A DNA stretch of 64,000 nt from DATFDN01 sp963756495 (GCA_963756495.1 CAVWNS010000005.1:558001-622000); one strand, 5' to 3'. Shown: positions 1 to 9,389, counted from the first letter of the stretch. The notes: generated from the sequence alone by a model not told the origin. A program made the numbers and translations.

Positions 1-600
1 CATGCGACCCGGAGCCTCCGCATGCTGCTGCACACGGCTGATTCCAGCGCGGTACAGACTGTGCTTGACGCGCTCACGGCCGAGGGCGCGACAAGGCTCG
101 CGGAAGGCGGCTTTCCACCCACCCGGCACGTCTTCCGTCGCGCGGCGATGGCGCGCTATGTCGGCCAGTCCAGCGAGATCGCGGTCGCGCTGCCGTCCGG
201 CAGCGCAGCCGATATCCTGCGCGACTTGCCGGGTCTGTTCGCCGCCGAGCACGAACGCACATATGGCTTTCGCGCGCCGGACAAGGAGCCGGTCGAACTC
301 GTCGCGCTCTCGGTGGTTGCCCGCGGCCTGCCCGAGCGTCCACGCCTGCCCGATACGGTGCCACCCGCGCGCTGCGAGGGGCCGACGACGCGGCGCGCGT
401 GGTTCGCCGGCTCCGGATGGGTGAAGACGCCGGTGATGGACCGCGCGCATATTGCAGACCAGGCGCGGAGCGGGCCGCTGATCGTGCAGGAGTACGATGC
501 GACGTGCCTGGTGCCGGCCGGGGCGAGGGCGACGGTCGACGGATTCGGCAATCTGCGCATGGTGCTGGAGAAAGCGCCGTCCTCTGACCAACGACGCTGA
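1..600 (+). CDS. Hydantoinase A / 5-oxoprolinase-like subunit, C-terminal part
   Basis: The reading frame is open from the first base, so the 5' part lies outside the window; about 199 residues are visible. They match the C-terminal domain of HyuA/N-methylhydantoinase A proteins: a RYVGQSSE-type segment, then an EHERTYGFRAP-type segment, then a closing GPLIVQEYDATCLVP strand and an FGNL motif near the end. The family performs ATP-dependent opening of hydantoin or 5-oxoproline rings, usually with a HyuB partner. No hyuB follows, because the next gene is on the opposite strand; the partner may lie upstream. The substrate cannot be told from this fragment. Confidence 0.85.
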   Translation, partial: HATRSLRMLLHTADSSAVQTVLDALTAEGATRLAEGGFPPTRHVFRRAAMARYVGQSSEIAVALPSGSAADILRDLPGLFAAEHERTYGFRAPDKEPVELVALSVVARGLPERPRLPDTVPPARCEGPTTRRAWFAGSGWVKTPVMDRAHIADQARSGPLIVQEYDATCLVPAGARATVDGFGNLRMVLEKAPSSDQRR

Positions 601-612
601 TGGCTTGCGACG

Positions 613-2064
613 TTATCGCCTGATCCGGTTCCCGAGGACGTACCCGAACAAGCCGATCAGGACGACCCCGATTGTGTACTGAAGGCTGCCCATGAACAGG
701 GCCATGCGGCCACTCGGCTTGAACCCGATCTCTGGAAGGCTGGACGTGGTCATGGTCAAGAAGCTGTAGGTGAGCAGGTCGCCCACGCGCCACATCAGCC
801 CCCGCAGGGGGCCGGGCGAAGCTTCGGTGAGTCGCATGAGGCTGCCACTCACGCCGTAGAAGGCCGCGAACAGGACGAGGGTAACGACGTAAGCCCGCAT
901 CACCCGCATCAAGTTCTCTCCGTAGTCGCAGAGCCACTCGACGAAGACGTCGCTCAGATACCATACGGAATGCACCGCCGCGCGCCGCCAGTCGAGGGTT
1001 CGCATGTCCGTCCAGACGAGGTTGCGCGCGTGCTGTTTGCCCATCCGGCGCGCGCGCCGGTACGCCCAGCTCGCCGCATCGGGGTTGCCGGTCGAGCGAA
1101 AGTTCTGCTCCAGGTTGAGGTAGCCTTGTCGTGCTTCCTCGTACTCACCGGCGATCTCTTCACCCAGCGCGCCGATCTGTTCCACGCTGAACCATGTCTT
1201 CTCGAGTAACGCCCCGGCCATCCGCGCATGCCGGATATTGCAAGTGGAGAGGTTCGCGCGTGCCAGGTCCGCGCTGGTGAAATCCGCTCCTTCGAAGTCG
1301 GTGAAGGACAGGTCGGCACCTTGCAGGTTGGCACCCTTGAGCCGGCTTCCCTTGAAGCTGGCCTTGCGCAGCGCTGCGCGTTGCAGATCCGCGCCGGTCA
1401 GGTCGGTCCCCGCGAGGCCGGCCTCTTGCAGGTGCGCATTCCGGAAGACGGCATAGGACGCCTCCGCCCCGTCGAGCCGCGCGCCCCAGAGGTCGGCGCC
1501 CTCGAAATCGGCACTCTCCAATAGCGCGGCGCGAAAATTGGCGAAGCGCAGCGCGGCGCGCGCGAAGTTGGCATCCTCGAGCAAGGCCCCTTCGAAGGCC
1601 GCTTCCCCGCCTGCCGTCTCCGAAAGATCGATGCCGATGAGGTCGGCGTCGCGAAAGATTGCCTCCTCGATCCGGCAGCCGCGCATGCGGGCGGAGCGGA
1701 GTGCCGTCTTGGTGAAGTCGGCCCCCCGCAGGTCGGCCCCGGAGAAATCGGCGTCGCACAGACTGGCCCCGTGCCACTGGCTCGCTTGCAGTCGACCCGC
1801 GCCTTCATCGGAATCCCACCAAGAAGGCGCCGGAACTGACAGCCCGGCGCGCGATTTCAGGCTGCCGGCACCCAGCTGTATGCCGTCGAGCGATAGTTTG
1901 GAGGTGGCGAACTCGAGCAGCCGGAGAGCGTGGTCGGGGTCCGTGTCGATCAAGCTCAGGACGAAATCCGTCCGCTCCGTTGCCGAAGCCTCCGCGAGCC
2001 GTTGCGCTACGTCCGCTGGCCCCGCATTCGAATTATTCTCCCGCGAGGCTTCGGCGTCGCCCAT
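613..2064 (-). CDS. Pentapeptide-repeat protein with C-terminal two-helix pore-like domain
   Basis: This is a 483-residue protein. Residues about 95-285 are tandem A(D/N)LxxA/F pentapeptide repeats, which are known to form a right-handed quadrilateral beta-helix. A charged linker with several arginines follows. The last 90 or so residues hold two hydrophobic helices around TYSFLTMTTSSLPEIG, which resembles the pore loop of two-TM ion channels (Ion_trans_2) but lacks a TVGYG selectivity filter. The start is preceded by AGAAGG on the minus strand. It is transcribed away from the sixA-like gene. A channel gated or scaffolded by the pentapeptide domain is inference; an ordinary membrane anchor is possible. 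Confidence 0.75.
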   Translation of the reverse strand: MGDAEASRENNSNAGPADVAQRLAEASATERTDFVLSLIDTDPDHALRLLEFATSKLSLDGIQLGAGSLKSRAGLSVPAPSWWDSDEGAGRLQASQWHGASLCDADFSGADLRGADFTKTALRSARMRGCRIEEAIFRDADLIGIDLSETAGGEAAFEGALLEDANFARAALRFANFRAALLESADFEGADLWGARLDGAEASYAVFRNAHLQEAGLAGTDLTGADLQRAALRKASFKGSRLKGANLQGADLSFTDFEGADFTSADLARANLSTCNIRHARMAGALLEKTWFSVEQIGALGEEIAGEYEEARQGYLNLEQNFRSTGNPDAASWAYRRARRMGKQHARNLVWTDMRTLDWRRAAVHSVWYLSDVFVEWLCDYGENLMRVMRAYVVTLVLFAAFYGVSGSLMRLTEASPGPLRGLMWRVGDLLTYSFLTMTTSSLPEIGFKPSGRMALFMGSLQYTIGVVLIGLFGYVLGNRIRR

Positions 2065-2222
2065 GCTGCCTTCTTTCTATATCACGCCGTCAGGCCCGGC
2101 GGAGCCGACCACCTGCGCGGGGAAGTGCATCTACGCCGTTGTGATTTCGAACTGCTTCGCGGTGGCAGATGGGTGCGTCTTGGGCGACGACAATCCCGGC
2201 GCGGCGTGTCAGGATTGCTCCG

Positions 2223-2750
2223 ATGCGCCAGCTTCTGCTCCTGCGTCATGCCAAGGCATCCGCCGCTGAGGCTGGGCACGCGGATCGCGACCGGCCGCTC
2301 AGCCCCGTGGGTTGGCGAGCGGCAGCGGCCCTGCGGCGCGCAGTGGCCGAGCTTGGTTTGATTCCGGACCTCGTGCTCGTCTCCACCGCCCGACGCACGA
2401 TGGAGACGCTGGAGGCGCTGGAGCCCTGGGATGACACCCCGCTGATCGAACCGCTGGACCAGCTCTATCTCGCGACCCAGGCGCAGCTTCTGGCGGCGCT
2501 CAACGGGGTGGCCGAGACGGTGCGCAGCGTGCTGTTGGTCGGCCACAACCCCGGCCTGGCGGAACTGGCCACCGCCCTAGCCGGCGGTGCAGGGGACAAT
2601 GCCGAAGCGGCCAGGCGCTTGTCCAAGGGCTTTCCGACCGCCACGCTGGCCGAATTCTCCGTCCCCGGTCCATGGTGGCAGCTCGACCAGCACGCTGGGT
2701 GCCTGGTCCGCGTGATCCGGCCGCGCGACATCCCGAACGTGGCGGATTGA
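2223..2750 (+). CDS. SixA-type histidine phosphatase family protein
   Basis: This 175-residue protein is a compact histidine-phosphatase-superfamily member. The N-terminal LLLLRHAKA carries the catalytic RH(A) signature, and the second catalytic histidine lies in LLVGHNPG near residue 107. SixA proteins dephosphorylate phosphohistidine, for example on Hpt domains or PtsN. I chose the ATG directly before RQLLLLRHAK because upstream in-frame codons lack family similarity. The gene is divergent from the pentapeptide-repeat gene, with about 158 bp between the starts. The substrate is unknown; small metabolite phosphatases share this fold. Confidence 0.85.
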   Translation: MRQLLLLRHAKASAAEAGHADRDRPLSPVGWRAAAALRRAVAELGLIPDLVLVSTARRTMETLEALEPWDDTPLIEPLDQLYLATQAQLLAALNGVAETVRSVLLVGHNPGLAELATALAGGAGDNAEAARRLSKGFPTATLAEFSVPGPWWQLDQHAGCLVRVIRPRDIPNVAD

Positions 2751-2845
2751 CCTGCGACGGGGCCGCAACATTCCGTGACCCCCCTCGCAGTGCGGCGACA
2801 AACAGGCACGTCAGCAGGGTCCATATGGCGCACGAGGGCACAGGA

Positions 2846-4021
2846 ATGAGGTGGCGTGCACGCGCCGGGCTGATGATCGCGCTTTGTGCCGGCTGGGCTC
2901 CGGTGGCCGTCGCCGCCGCGCCCGGGGCACCTTCTGGCGCCCCGCCGCCGGCGGTCACGGTGACGGCGGTGCCGGTCCAGGATGTCGCGCCGGTGTACAG
3001 CTTCATCGGCCACGTCACCGCGATCCAATCCGTGCAGGTCGTTCCGCGCGTGACCGCGTTCATCGAGGCGGAGCCCGTTTCGCAGGGCAGCGACGTGAAA
3101 GCCGGACAGGTGCTGTTCGAACTCCAGAAGGCGCAGTACCAGGCCGCCGTGCAGGGTGCGCAGGCGCAGCTCGACTCCGCCAATGCGGGGCTGCATCAGG
3201 CCGAACTCGCGTACATGCGGGCAGCGCAGCTCGCTAAGCAGGGCTTCGAGGCGCAGGCGAACCTGGATCAGGCGACCGCGACGCGCGACCAGGATCGGGC
3301 CACTGTGCTGTCTGCTCAGGCGAATTTGGCGCAGGCGGCGCTGAACCTGAGCTACACCACCATCGTCTCGCCGATCGAGGGGCGGGTCGGGGCGGTCACC
3401 CTGACCACGGGCAATCTCGTCACGCCGAGCACCCCCCCGCTTGCCACGGTCAACCAGCTCGACCCGATACGGGTGGTATTCTCCGTCAGTGACCGAGTGC
3501 TCGTGGACGTGAAGCAGAAGACGGGGGACAGCACGGACAAGATCGCGGCCAGCTTGGCCATCGACCTCATCCTGGCCGACGGCACGAAGTACAGTCAGGC
3601 TGGCAAGATCAGCTTCCTCAACAATCAGGTCGATCCGCAGACCGGAACTGTCAGCGTGTACTCCGATTTTCCCAATCCGGACCGCCTGCTGCTGCCGGGA
3701 TCGTATGTCACCACGAATGTCCGTCGGGCACAGCCGGAGTTGCGGCCGCTGGTACCGGTGGCGGCGCTGCAAACGGACCAGGGCGGCAGCTATGTCCTGA
3801 CGGTCGGAGCCGACGCAACGGTTCACCAGCAACCGGTCGTATTGGGACGCCAGATCGCGCAGGACTTCATCGTCACGAAGGGTCTGTCGGGAGGCGAGCG
3901 GGTCATCGTGGAAGGCGTGCAGAAAGTGCGTCCGGGTGAGAAAGTGAACGCCCAGGAGGCACCGGCGCAGCCGAAGCCGGGCGCGCCGATCGCGACCGCG
4001 TCCGGCGGGCCGGGCGGCTAG
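2846..4021 (+). CDS. RND efflux periplasmic adaptor (membrane fusion protein)
   Basis: A roughly 391-residue HlyD/AcrA-type adaptor. It opens with a signal peptide (MRWRARAGLMIALCAGWAP... then an alanine-rich cleavage region). A split lipoyl-like domain follows (VVPRVTAFIEAEPVSQGSDVKAG region), then a coiled hairpin rich in Q/A (about residues 110-185), a second lipoyl half (IVSPIEGRVG), and beta-barrel and membrane-proximal domains. The adaptor links the inner-membrane pump to an outer-membrane channel. I prefer the ATG at 2846 because GAGGG sits 8 bases upstream and the signal peptide starts at once; an ATG at 2825 is the alternative. The permease begins 3 bp after the stop, so the two form one operon. 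Confidence 0.9.
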   Translation: MRWRARAGLMIALCAGWAPVAVAAAPGAPSGAPPPAVTVTAVPVQDVAPVYSFIGHVTAIQSVQVVPRVTAFIEAEPVSQGSDVKAGQVLFELQKAQYQAAVQGAQAQLDSANAGLHQAELAYMRAAQLAKQGFEAQANLDQATATRDQDRATVLSAQANLAQAALNLSYTTIVSPIEGRVGAVTLTTGNLVTPSTPPLATVNQLDPIRVVFSVSDRVLVDVKQKTGDSTDKIAASLAIDLILADGTKYSQAGKISFLNNQVDPQTGTVSVYSDFPNPDRLLLPGSYVTTNVRRAQPELRPLVPVAALQTDQGGSYVLTVGADATVHQQPVVLGRQIAQDFIVTKGLSGGERVIVEGVQKVRPGEKVNAQEAPAQPKPGAPIATASGGPGG

Positions 4022-4024
4022 AAG

Positions 4025-7000
4025 GTGCTCTCCACCTTCTTCATCAACCGGCCGAAATTCGCCATCGTCATCTCGGTGGTGATCACGTTGGCGGGCCTGC
4101 TCGCGCTGTCGGCCATCCCGGTCTCGCAATACCCCAATATCACGCCGCCGCAGGTGACCGTCTCCGTCAGCTATCCGGGCGCGAGCGCCGAGACGATCGC
4201 CAACACCGTCGCCCAGCCGATCGAGGAGCAGGTCAATGGCGTGCCGGACATGCTCTACATGCAGAGCACGACATCAAGCTCGGGCACGTACAGCCTGCAG
4301 GTGACGTTCGCGATCGGCAGCGACCCGAACATCGACCAGGTGAACGTGCAGAACCGCGTGCAGCTCGCGCAGGCGCAGCTGCCAACCGAAGTGGCGCAAG
4401 AGGGCCTGACGGTGCGGGCGGCATCCAGCAACTTCGTGCTCGCCGTCAATCTCTATTCGCCGGACAACAAGTACGACCAGGTGTTCATCTCGAACTACGC
4501 GTACATGCACCTGCAGCAGCAGATCGCGCGCACCCCCGGGGTTGGCAATACGCAGATCTTCGGCCAGCGCCAGTACGCGATGCGGATCTGGCTCGACCCG
4601 GTGCGGATGACGGCGTTGGGGGTCACTGCAACCGACGTGATCACGGCGATTCAGGCGCAGAACATCCAGGCGGCAGCGGGGCAGATCGGCCAGCCACCCA
4701 TCGCGAACAGCCAGCAGCAGCAGATCACGGTCCTGGCCCCCGGCCGGCTGAGTGATCCGCAACAGTTCGGAGCGATCGTGATCCGCACCAACCCGAGCGG
4801 CGGCGTGCTGCGGATCAGCGACATCGCCCGCGTCGAGCTGGCGGCCCAGCAATACACCACGTCCTCGGCTCTCGACGGCAATCCGTCAGCCACCCTTGCG
4901 ATCTACCAGGCCCCGAACGCCAACGCATTGGCGGTCGCGCGCTCGATCGAGCAGCAGATGCAGGCGCTGTCGAAGCAGTTCCCGCCGGGCCTGCAATACG
5001 CGATCGTCTATAATGCGACGAACTTCGTCCGCGCCAACATCACCGAGATCCTGCGCACGCTGGTCATCACGCTCGCCCTGGTCGTGGCGGTGGTGTTCCT
5101 GTTCCTGCAGGATTGGCGGGCGACCCTGATCCCCACCATCGCGATCCCCGTGTCGCTGATCGGCGTGTTCGCCGTCCTCTATGTCCTGGGTTACTCGGCC
5201 AATACGGTGGATCTGTTCGCCATCGTGCTGGCGATCACCCTGGTTGTGGACGACGCGATCGTGGTGGTCGAGAACGTGACGCGCACCCTGGAGGAGACCC
5301 CGGACATGCCGGTGGCCCAGGCGACCGAGCAGGCGATGGGAGAGATCACGGGGCCGGTGGTCGCGACCACGCTGGTGCTGGTCGCCGTGTTCGCGCCGGT
5401 CGGCTTCGTGTCCGGTGTCACCGGCGCGCTGTATCGACAGTTCGCCGTCACGATCTCGGTCGCGGTCGTCATCTCGGGCATCAACGCGCTGACATTGAGC
5501 CCGGCTTTGTGCGGGGCGCTCCTGCGGCCGCCGACAAGGGCACGCTTCTTCGGTTTCCGCTGGTTCAACCGTGGGTTCGACGTCGCCCGCAACGGCTACC
5601 TGCGAGTCGTCCGGGTCCTGACGCGCCGGCTGCTTCTGGGGGCTCTCGGCGTGGCGATCTGCTTCGGCCTCGCCTATCTGGCTTTCGGGCGCACGCCATC
5701 GGGCTTCCTGCCGGAGGAGGATCAGGGCTACTTCTTCGTCAACGTCCAGATGCCAAACGGCGCATCGCTCACGCGCACCCAGAACGTGGTGCAGCAGGTG
5801 GGCCAGACCCTGCGCAAGACACCGGGCGTGGCGCATGCGATCGAGCTGGCGGGCTTCAGCCTGGTCTCCGGGGCGGCGGAGCCCAATGCTGGATCGATCA
5901 TCGCGATCATGGAACCGTGGGACAAGCGCGGAGCGAGCCAGTCTATCAGCCGCGTGATCGCCAAGCTGCAACCGGAGTTCAATGCTGTCCCCGCCGCCAA
6001 CATAATCAGCTTCAACCCGCCCTCGATCCCAGGAATCAGTACGACCGGCGGCATCAATTTCGTTCTGGAGGCACGCAACGGGCAATCGTACCAGGAACTG
6101 GCCGCGGTCGCGCGTGGGCTGATCTTCGCCGCCAACCAGAACCCAGCCCTGAGCACCGTCTTCACCAGCTTCTCGGCCGACGTGCCGCAGCTCAAGGTCA
6201 GCGTGGACACCACGAAGGCGGCTCTGCTCGGCGTGACCCCCGCTGATATCTACCAGACGCTCCAAGCCAATCTCGGCGGACAGTTCGTCAATGATTTCAA
6301 TTACCAGAATTTCGTTTTCCAGGTCGTGGTGCAAGCCGAGGAGCAGTTCCGGCGACAGATCAGCGACATCGATCAGCTTTACGTGCGCAGCTCCGCCGGG
6401 GCGATGGTGCCGCTGACGGCGCTGGTCACGATTTCGACGATCCAGGGGGCGGACGCGATCAACCTTTATAATCTTTATCCGGCCGTGCTCATCAACGGTG
6501 CCGCGGCGCCAGGAAGGAGTTCCGGTCAGGCGATCGCGGCCATGGAACAAGTCGCCGCGCAGCACATGCCGCAGGGATACGGCTTTGACTGGACGGCGAT
6601 GTCCTATCAGGAACTGCAATCGGCGGGGCAGGAATCCTCGGCGTTCCTATTCGCGGTGGTGTTCGCCTACCTGTTCATGGTGGCCCTGTACCAGAGCTGG
6701 ACACTGCCGCTGTCGGTCATGCTGCCGGTGTCGTTCGCGTTGCTGGGCGGGCTGATCGCGCTGCTCGTGCGTGGCATGGCGCTCGACGTGTACGGCCAGA
6801 TCGGCCTCGTCCTGCTCATCGGCCTGGCCGCCAAGAACGCGATCCTGATCGTGGAGTTCTCCAAGGACCGGCTGGAGCGCGGCGGCATCGACGCGCGGGG
6901 GGCCGCCGAGGAGGGTGCGCGGACCCGGTACCGGCCGGTGATGATGACCGCCCTTGCCTTCATTTTCGGCGTCGTGCCTCTCGTCATTGCGACGGGCGCC

Positions 7001-7171
7001 GGCGCGGGTGGACGACGATCGATCGGCACGACGGTGTTTGGCGGCATGGTGCTGGCGAGCTTCATCGGGGTGCTGTTCGTGCCGTCGCTGTTCGCCGGCT
7101 TCGAAGTCCTGAGCGAGCGCAGCGCGCGCCTGTTCCGCCGGCGCCGGCCGCGCCAGCATCCGGCGGAGTAG
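4025..7171 (+). CDS. RND multidrug efflux permease (HAE1/AcrB family)
   Basis: At 1048 residues this is full length for an HAE1 permease. It starts with GTG (LSTFFINRPKFAIVISV, the first transmembrane helix) and has the expected twelve-helix plan with two large periplasmic loops. The proton-relay residues are visible: paired aspartates 409-410 in the LVVDDAIVVVENV helix and a lysine at about 937 in LAAKNAILIVEF. The trimeric pump exports hydrophobic drugs or solvents by proton antiport. It pairs with the adaptor just upstream, but no outer-membrane factor gene follows, so a TolC/OprM homologue encoded elsewhere must complete the pump. No TetR-type regulator is adjacent. Confidence 0.95.
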   Translation: MLSTFFINRPKFAIVISVVITLAGLLALSAIPVSQYPNITPPQVTVSVSYPGASAETIANTVAQPIEEQVNGVPDMLYMQSTTSSSGTYSLQVTFAIGSDPNIDQVNVQNRVQLAQAQLPTEVAQEGLTVRAASSNFVLAVNLYSPDNKYDQVFISNYAYMHLQQQIARTPGVGNTQIFGQRQYAMRIWLDPVRMTALGVTATDVITAIQAQNIQAAAGQIGQPPIANSQQQQITVLAPGRLSDPQQFGAIVIRTNPSGGVLRISDIARVELAAQQYTTSSALDGNPSATLAIYQAPNANALAVARSIEQQMQALSKQFPPGLQYAIVYNATNFVRANITEILRTLVITLALVVAVVFLFLQDWRATLIPTIAIPVSLIGVFAVLYVLGYSANTVDLFAIVLAITLVVDDAIVVVENVTRTLEETPDMPVAQATEQAMGEITGPVVATTLVLVAVFAPVGFVSGVTGALYRQFAVTISVAVVISGINALTLSPALCGALLRPPTRARFFGFRWFNRGFDVARNGYLRVVRVLTRRLLLGALGVAICFGLAYLAFGRTPSGFLPEEDQGYFFVNVQMPNGASLTRTQNVVQQVGQTLRKTPGVAHAIELAGFSLVSGAAEPNAGSIIAIMEPWDKRGASQSISRVIAKLQPEFNAVPAANIISFNPPSIPGISTTGGINFVLEARNGQSYQELAAVARGLIFAANQNPALSTVFTSFSADVPQLKVSVDTTKAALLGVTPADIYQTLQANLGGQFVNDFNYQNFVFQVVVQAEEQFRRQISDIDQLYVRSSAGAMVPLTALVTISTIQGADAINLYNLYPAVLINGAAAPGRSSGQAIAAMEQVAAQHMPQGYGFDWTAMSYQELQSAGQESSAFLFAVVFAYLFMVALYQSWTLPLSVMLPVSFALLGGLIALLVRGMALDVYGQIGLVLLIGLAAKNAILIVEFSKDRLERGGIDARGAAEEGARTRYRPVMMTALAFIFGVVPLVIATGAGAGGRRSIGTTVFGGMVLASFIGVLFVPSLFAGFEVLSERSARLFRRRRPRQHPAE

Positions 7172-7184
7172 GGCAGGCGAAGCG

Positions 7185-7346
7185 CTACTTCTTCGACGCG
7201 GTGTCCTCCACGTTCTCGGCCCCTTTTCGCGTCCCCCCGAAGCGGTCGGCACCGCCCGTCTCCGGGGTGCCGGGCTTCTTATGGTTTCCGGTATCTTGCT
7301 GGTCGTCGGTGTGCTTCACGTCCTGCTCGGTGCGGGGTTGTTGCAT
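7185..7346 (-). CDS. Small hydrophilic protein, unknown function
   Basis: Predicted 53-residue protein starting MQQPRTEQDVKHTDD and ending ENVEDTASKK. It is highly charged, has no membrane segment or cysteine, and looks disordered. The start is supported by GGAGG seven bases upstream on the minus strand. Its stop lies 14 bp beyond the convergent RND gene. It is divergent from the DUF3775-like gene, with about 80 bp between the starts. Composition resembles small stress-associated proteins found near CsbD genes in this group, but no family was recognised. Confidence 0.6.
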   Translation of the reverse strand: MQQPRTEQDVKHTDDQQDTGNHKKPGTPETGGADRFGGTRKGAENVEDTASKK

Positions 7347-7426
7347 GATCCGCCTCCATTGGCTGTCTCGCCCACAAGCAACGCGGGCCGGCCTGCGCCG
7401 TTTGCGCCAAAAGGACGGAGGCACGG

Positions 7427-7861
7427 ATGCTCACCTATATCAGCGCGGATGACGTGCGCACGATCATCGCCCAGAGCGAGGCGGCGGCGGAGCGTGGCGA
7501 TCGTCTGGTGGACCGCATGGTCAAGGCCGACCTGCTGCCCGCTGGTGACAAGCAGCATCCAGTGCATCCCGCCCAGCGGGATGAGGCTGAGCTGAACGAC
7601 TTGGCCTCGCTTGGTGCCTCGACGATGGCCGCACCGATGCAGCGCCTGCAATTCAGGCTGGAGGAGATGAGTGCGGAGGCACTGCGGGAGGTGCAGGCGA
7701 TCGCCATGATCGGCGCCGGCGAGTTTGCCGCGCGGGAATGGGACGATGCACTGAGCGCCGCCGAATCACGCCAGACCGAGGCCGAGTCTCGTGCGATGGC
7801 CGAGGACCCGGATCTCGCCCCGCATCTTGCGAAAGGCCTCTATCTTCTGAAGCTGGCGTGA
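7427..7861 (+). CDS. DUF3775-like protein
   Basis: A 144-residue soluble, mostly helical protein. The C-terminal half (LREVQAIAMIGAGEF, a WDDAL segment, then PDLAPHLAKGLYLL) has the pattern I associate with DUF3775, a family of unknown function in Proteobacteria. A GGAGG ribosome-binding site precedes the ATG. The oxidoreductase gene starts 10 bp after the stop, and a further small gene follows that, so this is the first gene of a probable three-gene operon. Function cannot be inferred. Confidence 0.65.
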   Translation: MLTYISADDVRTIIAQSEAAAERGDRLVDRMVKADLLPAGDKQHPVHPAQRDEAELNDLASLGASTMAAPMQRLQFRLEEMSAEALREVQAIAMIGAGEFAAREWDDALSAAESRQTEAESRAMAEDPDLAPHLAKGLYLLKLA

Positions 7862-7871
7862 GGAGGCGGTC

Positions 7872-8810
7872 ATGGCGAAATGCCGAGCTGTCCGCCTGCA
7901 CCGCTTCGGCGGGCCGGAGGAACTGCGCATCGAGGAGGTAGAGCGTCCCATCCCGCGCGACGACGAGGTGGTCATCCGGGTGCACGCCGCCAGCATCAAT
8001 CCCGTGGACCTCAAGATCCGCGCGGGCAAGGTGCCCATGGTCCGCGCCGAGCAACTGCCGGTCGGGATGGGCCGCGACGCCGCCGGCGTGGTCGAGACGT
8101 GCGGGACGGCGGCACATACGCTGCGGGTCGGCGATCCGGTGTTCTGCTCGGTGGGATGGGACCGCGGCACCTATGCCGAGCTTGTGCTGGTCAAGGCGAC
8201 GGAGATGGCGGCGAGACCCGCACGACTGGACGATGTCCTCGCGGCCTCGGTGCCGCTGGCTGCGCTGACCGCATGGCAGGGCCTGATCGATCATGGCGGG
8301 CTCGAGCAAGGGCAGCGGGTCCTGATCCATGGCGGTGCGGGCGGCGTCGGGCATTTCGGCGTGCAGATCGCCAAGGCGCGCGGTGCCTGGGTGGCCGCGA
8401 CCGCAGCCGGTCGCGATATCGGCTTCGTGCGTGATCTGGGGGCCGACGAGGTCGTCGACTACCGTCACCAGCGCTTCGAGCAGGCGGTGCGCGACATCGA
8501 CATCGTGCTCGACCTGATCGGCGGCGAGACGCAGGAGCGGAGCTGGTCGGTGCTCAAGCCGGGCGGGGTCATCGTCTCCACCGTGCAGGACCCCGACCGG
8601 GAGACGGCGCGCGAACGCCAGGCCCGTGGCACCCGGTTCCTGGTGGAGCCCAACGCCGCGCAACTGGCCGAGATCGGCCGGCTGATCGATGAAGGAAAGA
8701 TCCGCCCGACCGTCTCGGCCGTGTTCGGGCTCGATCAGGTGCAGGAGGCCCATCGAGCGCTGGAGCAGACCCATCCACGCGGCAAGATCGTCCTGCGGAT
8801 CGGCGAGTAG
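7872..8810 (+). CDS. Zinc-independent MDR oxidoreductase (quinone oxidoreductase-like)
   Basis: A 312-residue medium-chain dehydrogenase/reductase. The N-terminal GroES-like half has INPVDLKIRAG and GMGRDAAGVVE; the Rossmann half carries LIHGGAGGVGHFGVQIAKA, the usual AxxGxxG dinucleotide-binding loop. Zinc ligands are absent, which fits the zeta-crystallin/NADPH:quinone reductase branch. It probably reduces quinones or reactive enones with NADPH in the cytosol. It sits between the DUF3775-like gene (10 bp upstream) and a 58-residue gene (9 bp downstream). The substrate is unknown. Confidence 0.85.
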   Translation: MAKCRAVRLHRFGGPEELRIEEVERPIPRDDEVVIRVHAASINPVDLKIRAGKVPMVRAEQLPVGMGRDAAGVVETCGTAAHTLRVGDPVFCSVGWDRGTYAELVLVKATEMAARPARLDDVLAASVPLAALTAWQGLIDHGGLEQGQRVLIHGGAGGVGHFGVQIAKARGAWVAATAAGRDIGFVRDLGADEVVDYRHQRFEQAVRDIDIVLDLIGGETQERSWSVLKPGGVIVSTVQDPDRETARERQARGTRFLVEPNAAQLAEIGRLIDEGKIRPTVSAVFGLDQVQEAHRALEQTHPRGKIVLRIGE

Positions 8811-8819
8811 GAGGTCACG

Positions 8820-8996
8820 ATGAGCAAATACGAACGGCCGACCCCGGCGCGCGATCCAGGGGATGCGGTACCGCCGGGGGTAGCGCCCCTGGAACCCGTG
8901 CCGCTGGAAGAGCATGACCGGGCGGTGCTGGAGAAGCTGCGAAGACTGCCCGGAGCGCCGGAAGCTGAGCCGACAGACGCCAGCACGGATTGTTGA
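8820..8996 (+). CDS. Small acidic proline-rich protein, unknown function
   Basis: A 58-residue frame starting MSKYERPTPARD and ending TDASTDC. It is rich in Pro, Glu and Ala and contains one predicted helix (EEHDRAVLEKLRRL). The start has GAGG at a good distance (gaggtcacATG), 9 bp after the oxidoreductase stop, so it is translated as the last gene of that operon. No family was recognised. Confidence 0.6.
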   Translation: MSKYERPTPARDPGDAVPPGVAPLEPVPLEEHDRAVLEKLRRLPGAPEAEPTDASTDC

Positions 8997-9064
8997 ACGC
9001 GCAACCAGGACTTACTTGCGTCGTTCATCGTAACGTATTGATCTTGGAATCAAGGAGAGCACGG

Positions 9065-9295
9065 ATGAGCGACAAGGTGCAGGGTATGGCCCGCGACGTG
9101 GCCGGACGGGCGCAGCAGGCGTTCGGGGGCACAGTGGGCGACGCGAAAGTTCAGGCGCAAGGGATGTATAACCAGGCGTCTGGCCAGGCCCAGGAGCAGG
9201 CTGCCCGCCTTGCCGAGGTGATCCGCGATCAGCCGCTGACCGCGGCGATCATCGCGTTGGGCATCGGCTACATCGTTGGCCGGCTCACTGCCTGA
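9065..9295 (+). CDS. CsbD-like stress protein with C-terminal hydrophobic helix
   Basis: A 76-residue protein. The first half (MSDKVQGMARDVAGRAQQAF, then GDAKVQAQG) follows the CsbD repeat pattern seen in general-stress proteins. The second half holds a membrane-type helix, LTAAIIALGIGYIVGRLTA, a glycine-zipper-like anchor found in the alphaproteobacterial versions. A GGAG motif is placed before the ATG. Expression under envelope or osmotic stress is known for the family; the molecular role is not. A candidate sRNA follows. Confidence 0.8.
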   Translation: MSDKVQGMARDVAGRAQQAFGGTVGDAKVQAQGMYNQASGQAQEQAARLAEVIRDQPLTAAIIALGIGYIVGRLTA

Positions 9296-9389
9296 ACCGG
9301 CATGCGCGTGGGACATGGCCGGGTCCGAAGGAGCGCGTTCCCCGCTGATCGGCGGGCCAAGTAACGTGCATTCGCCGGTTTCAGCAGTG

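Noticed and set aside
1200..1800. Short-period repeats as a CRISPR or tandem-repeat array
   Set aside because: The 15-base rhythm is the codon pattern of pentapeptide repeats; there are no constant repeats with unique spacers.
4886..6619. 577-residue open frame on the minus strand
   Set aside because: It lies wholly antisense to the RND permease, which has all family motifs; the open frame follows from GC-rich codon bias.
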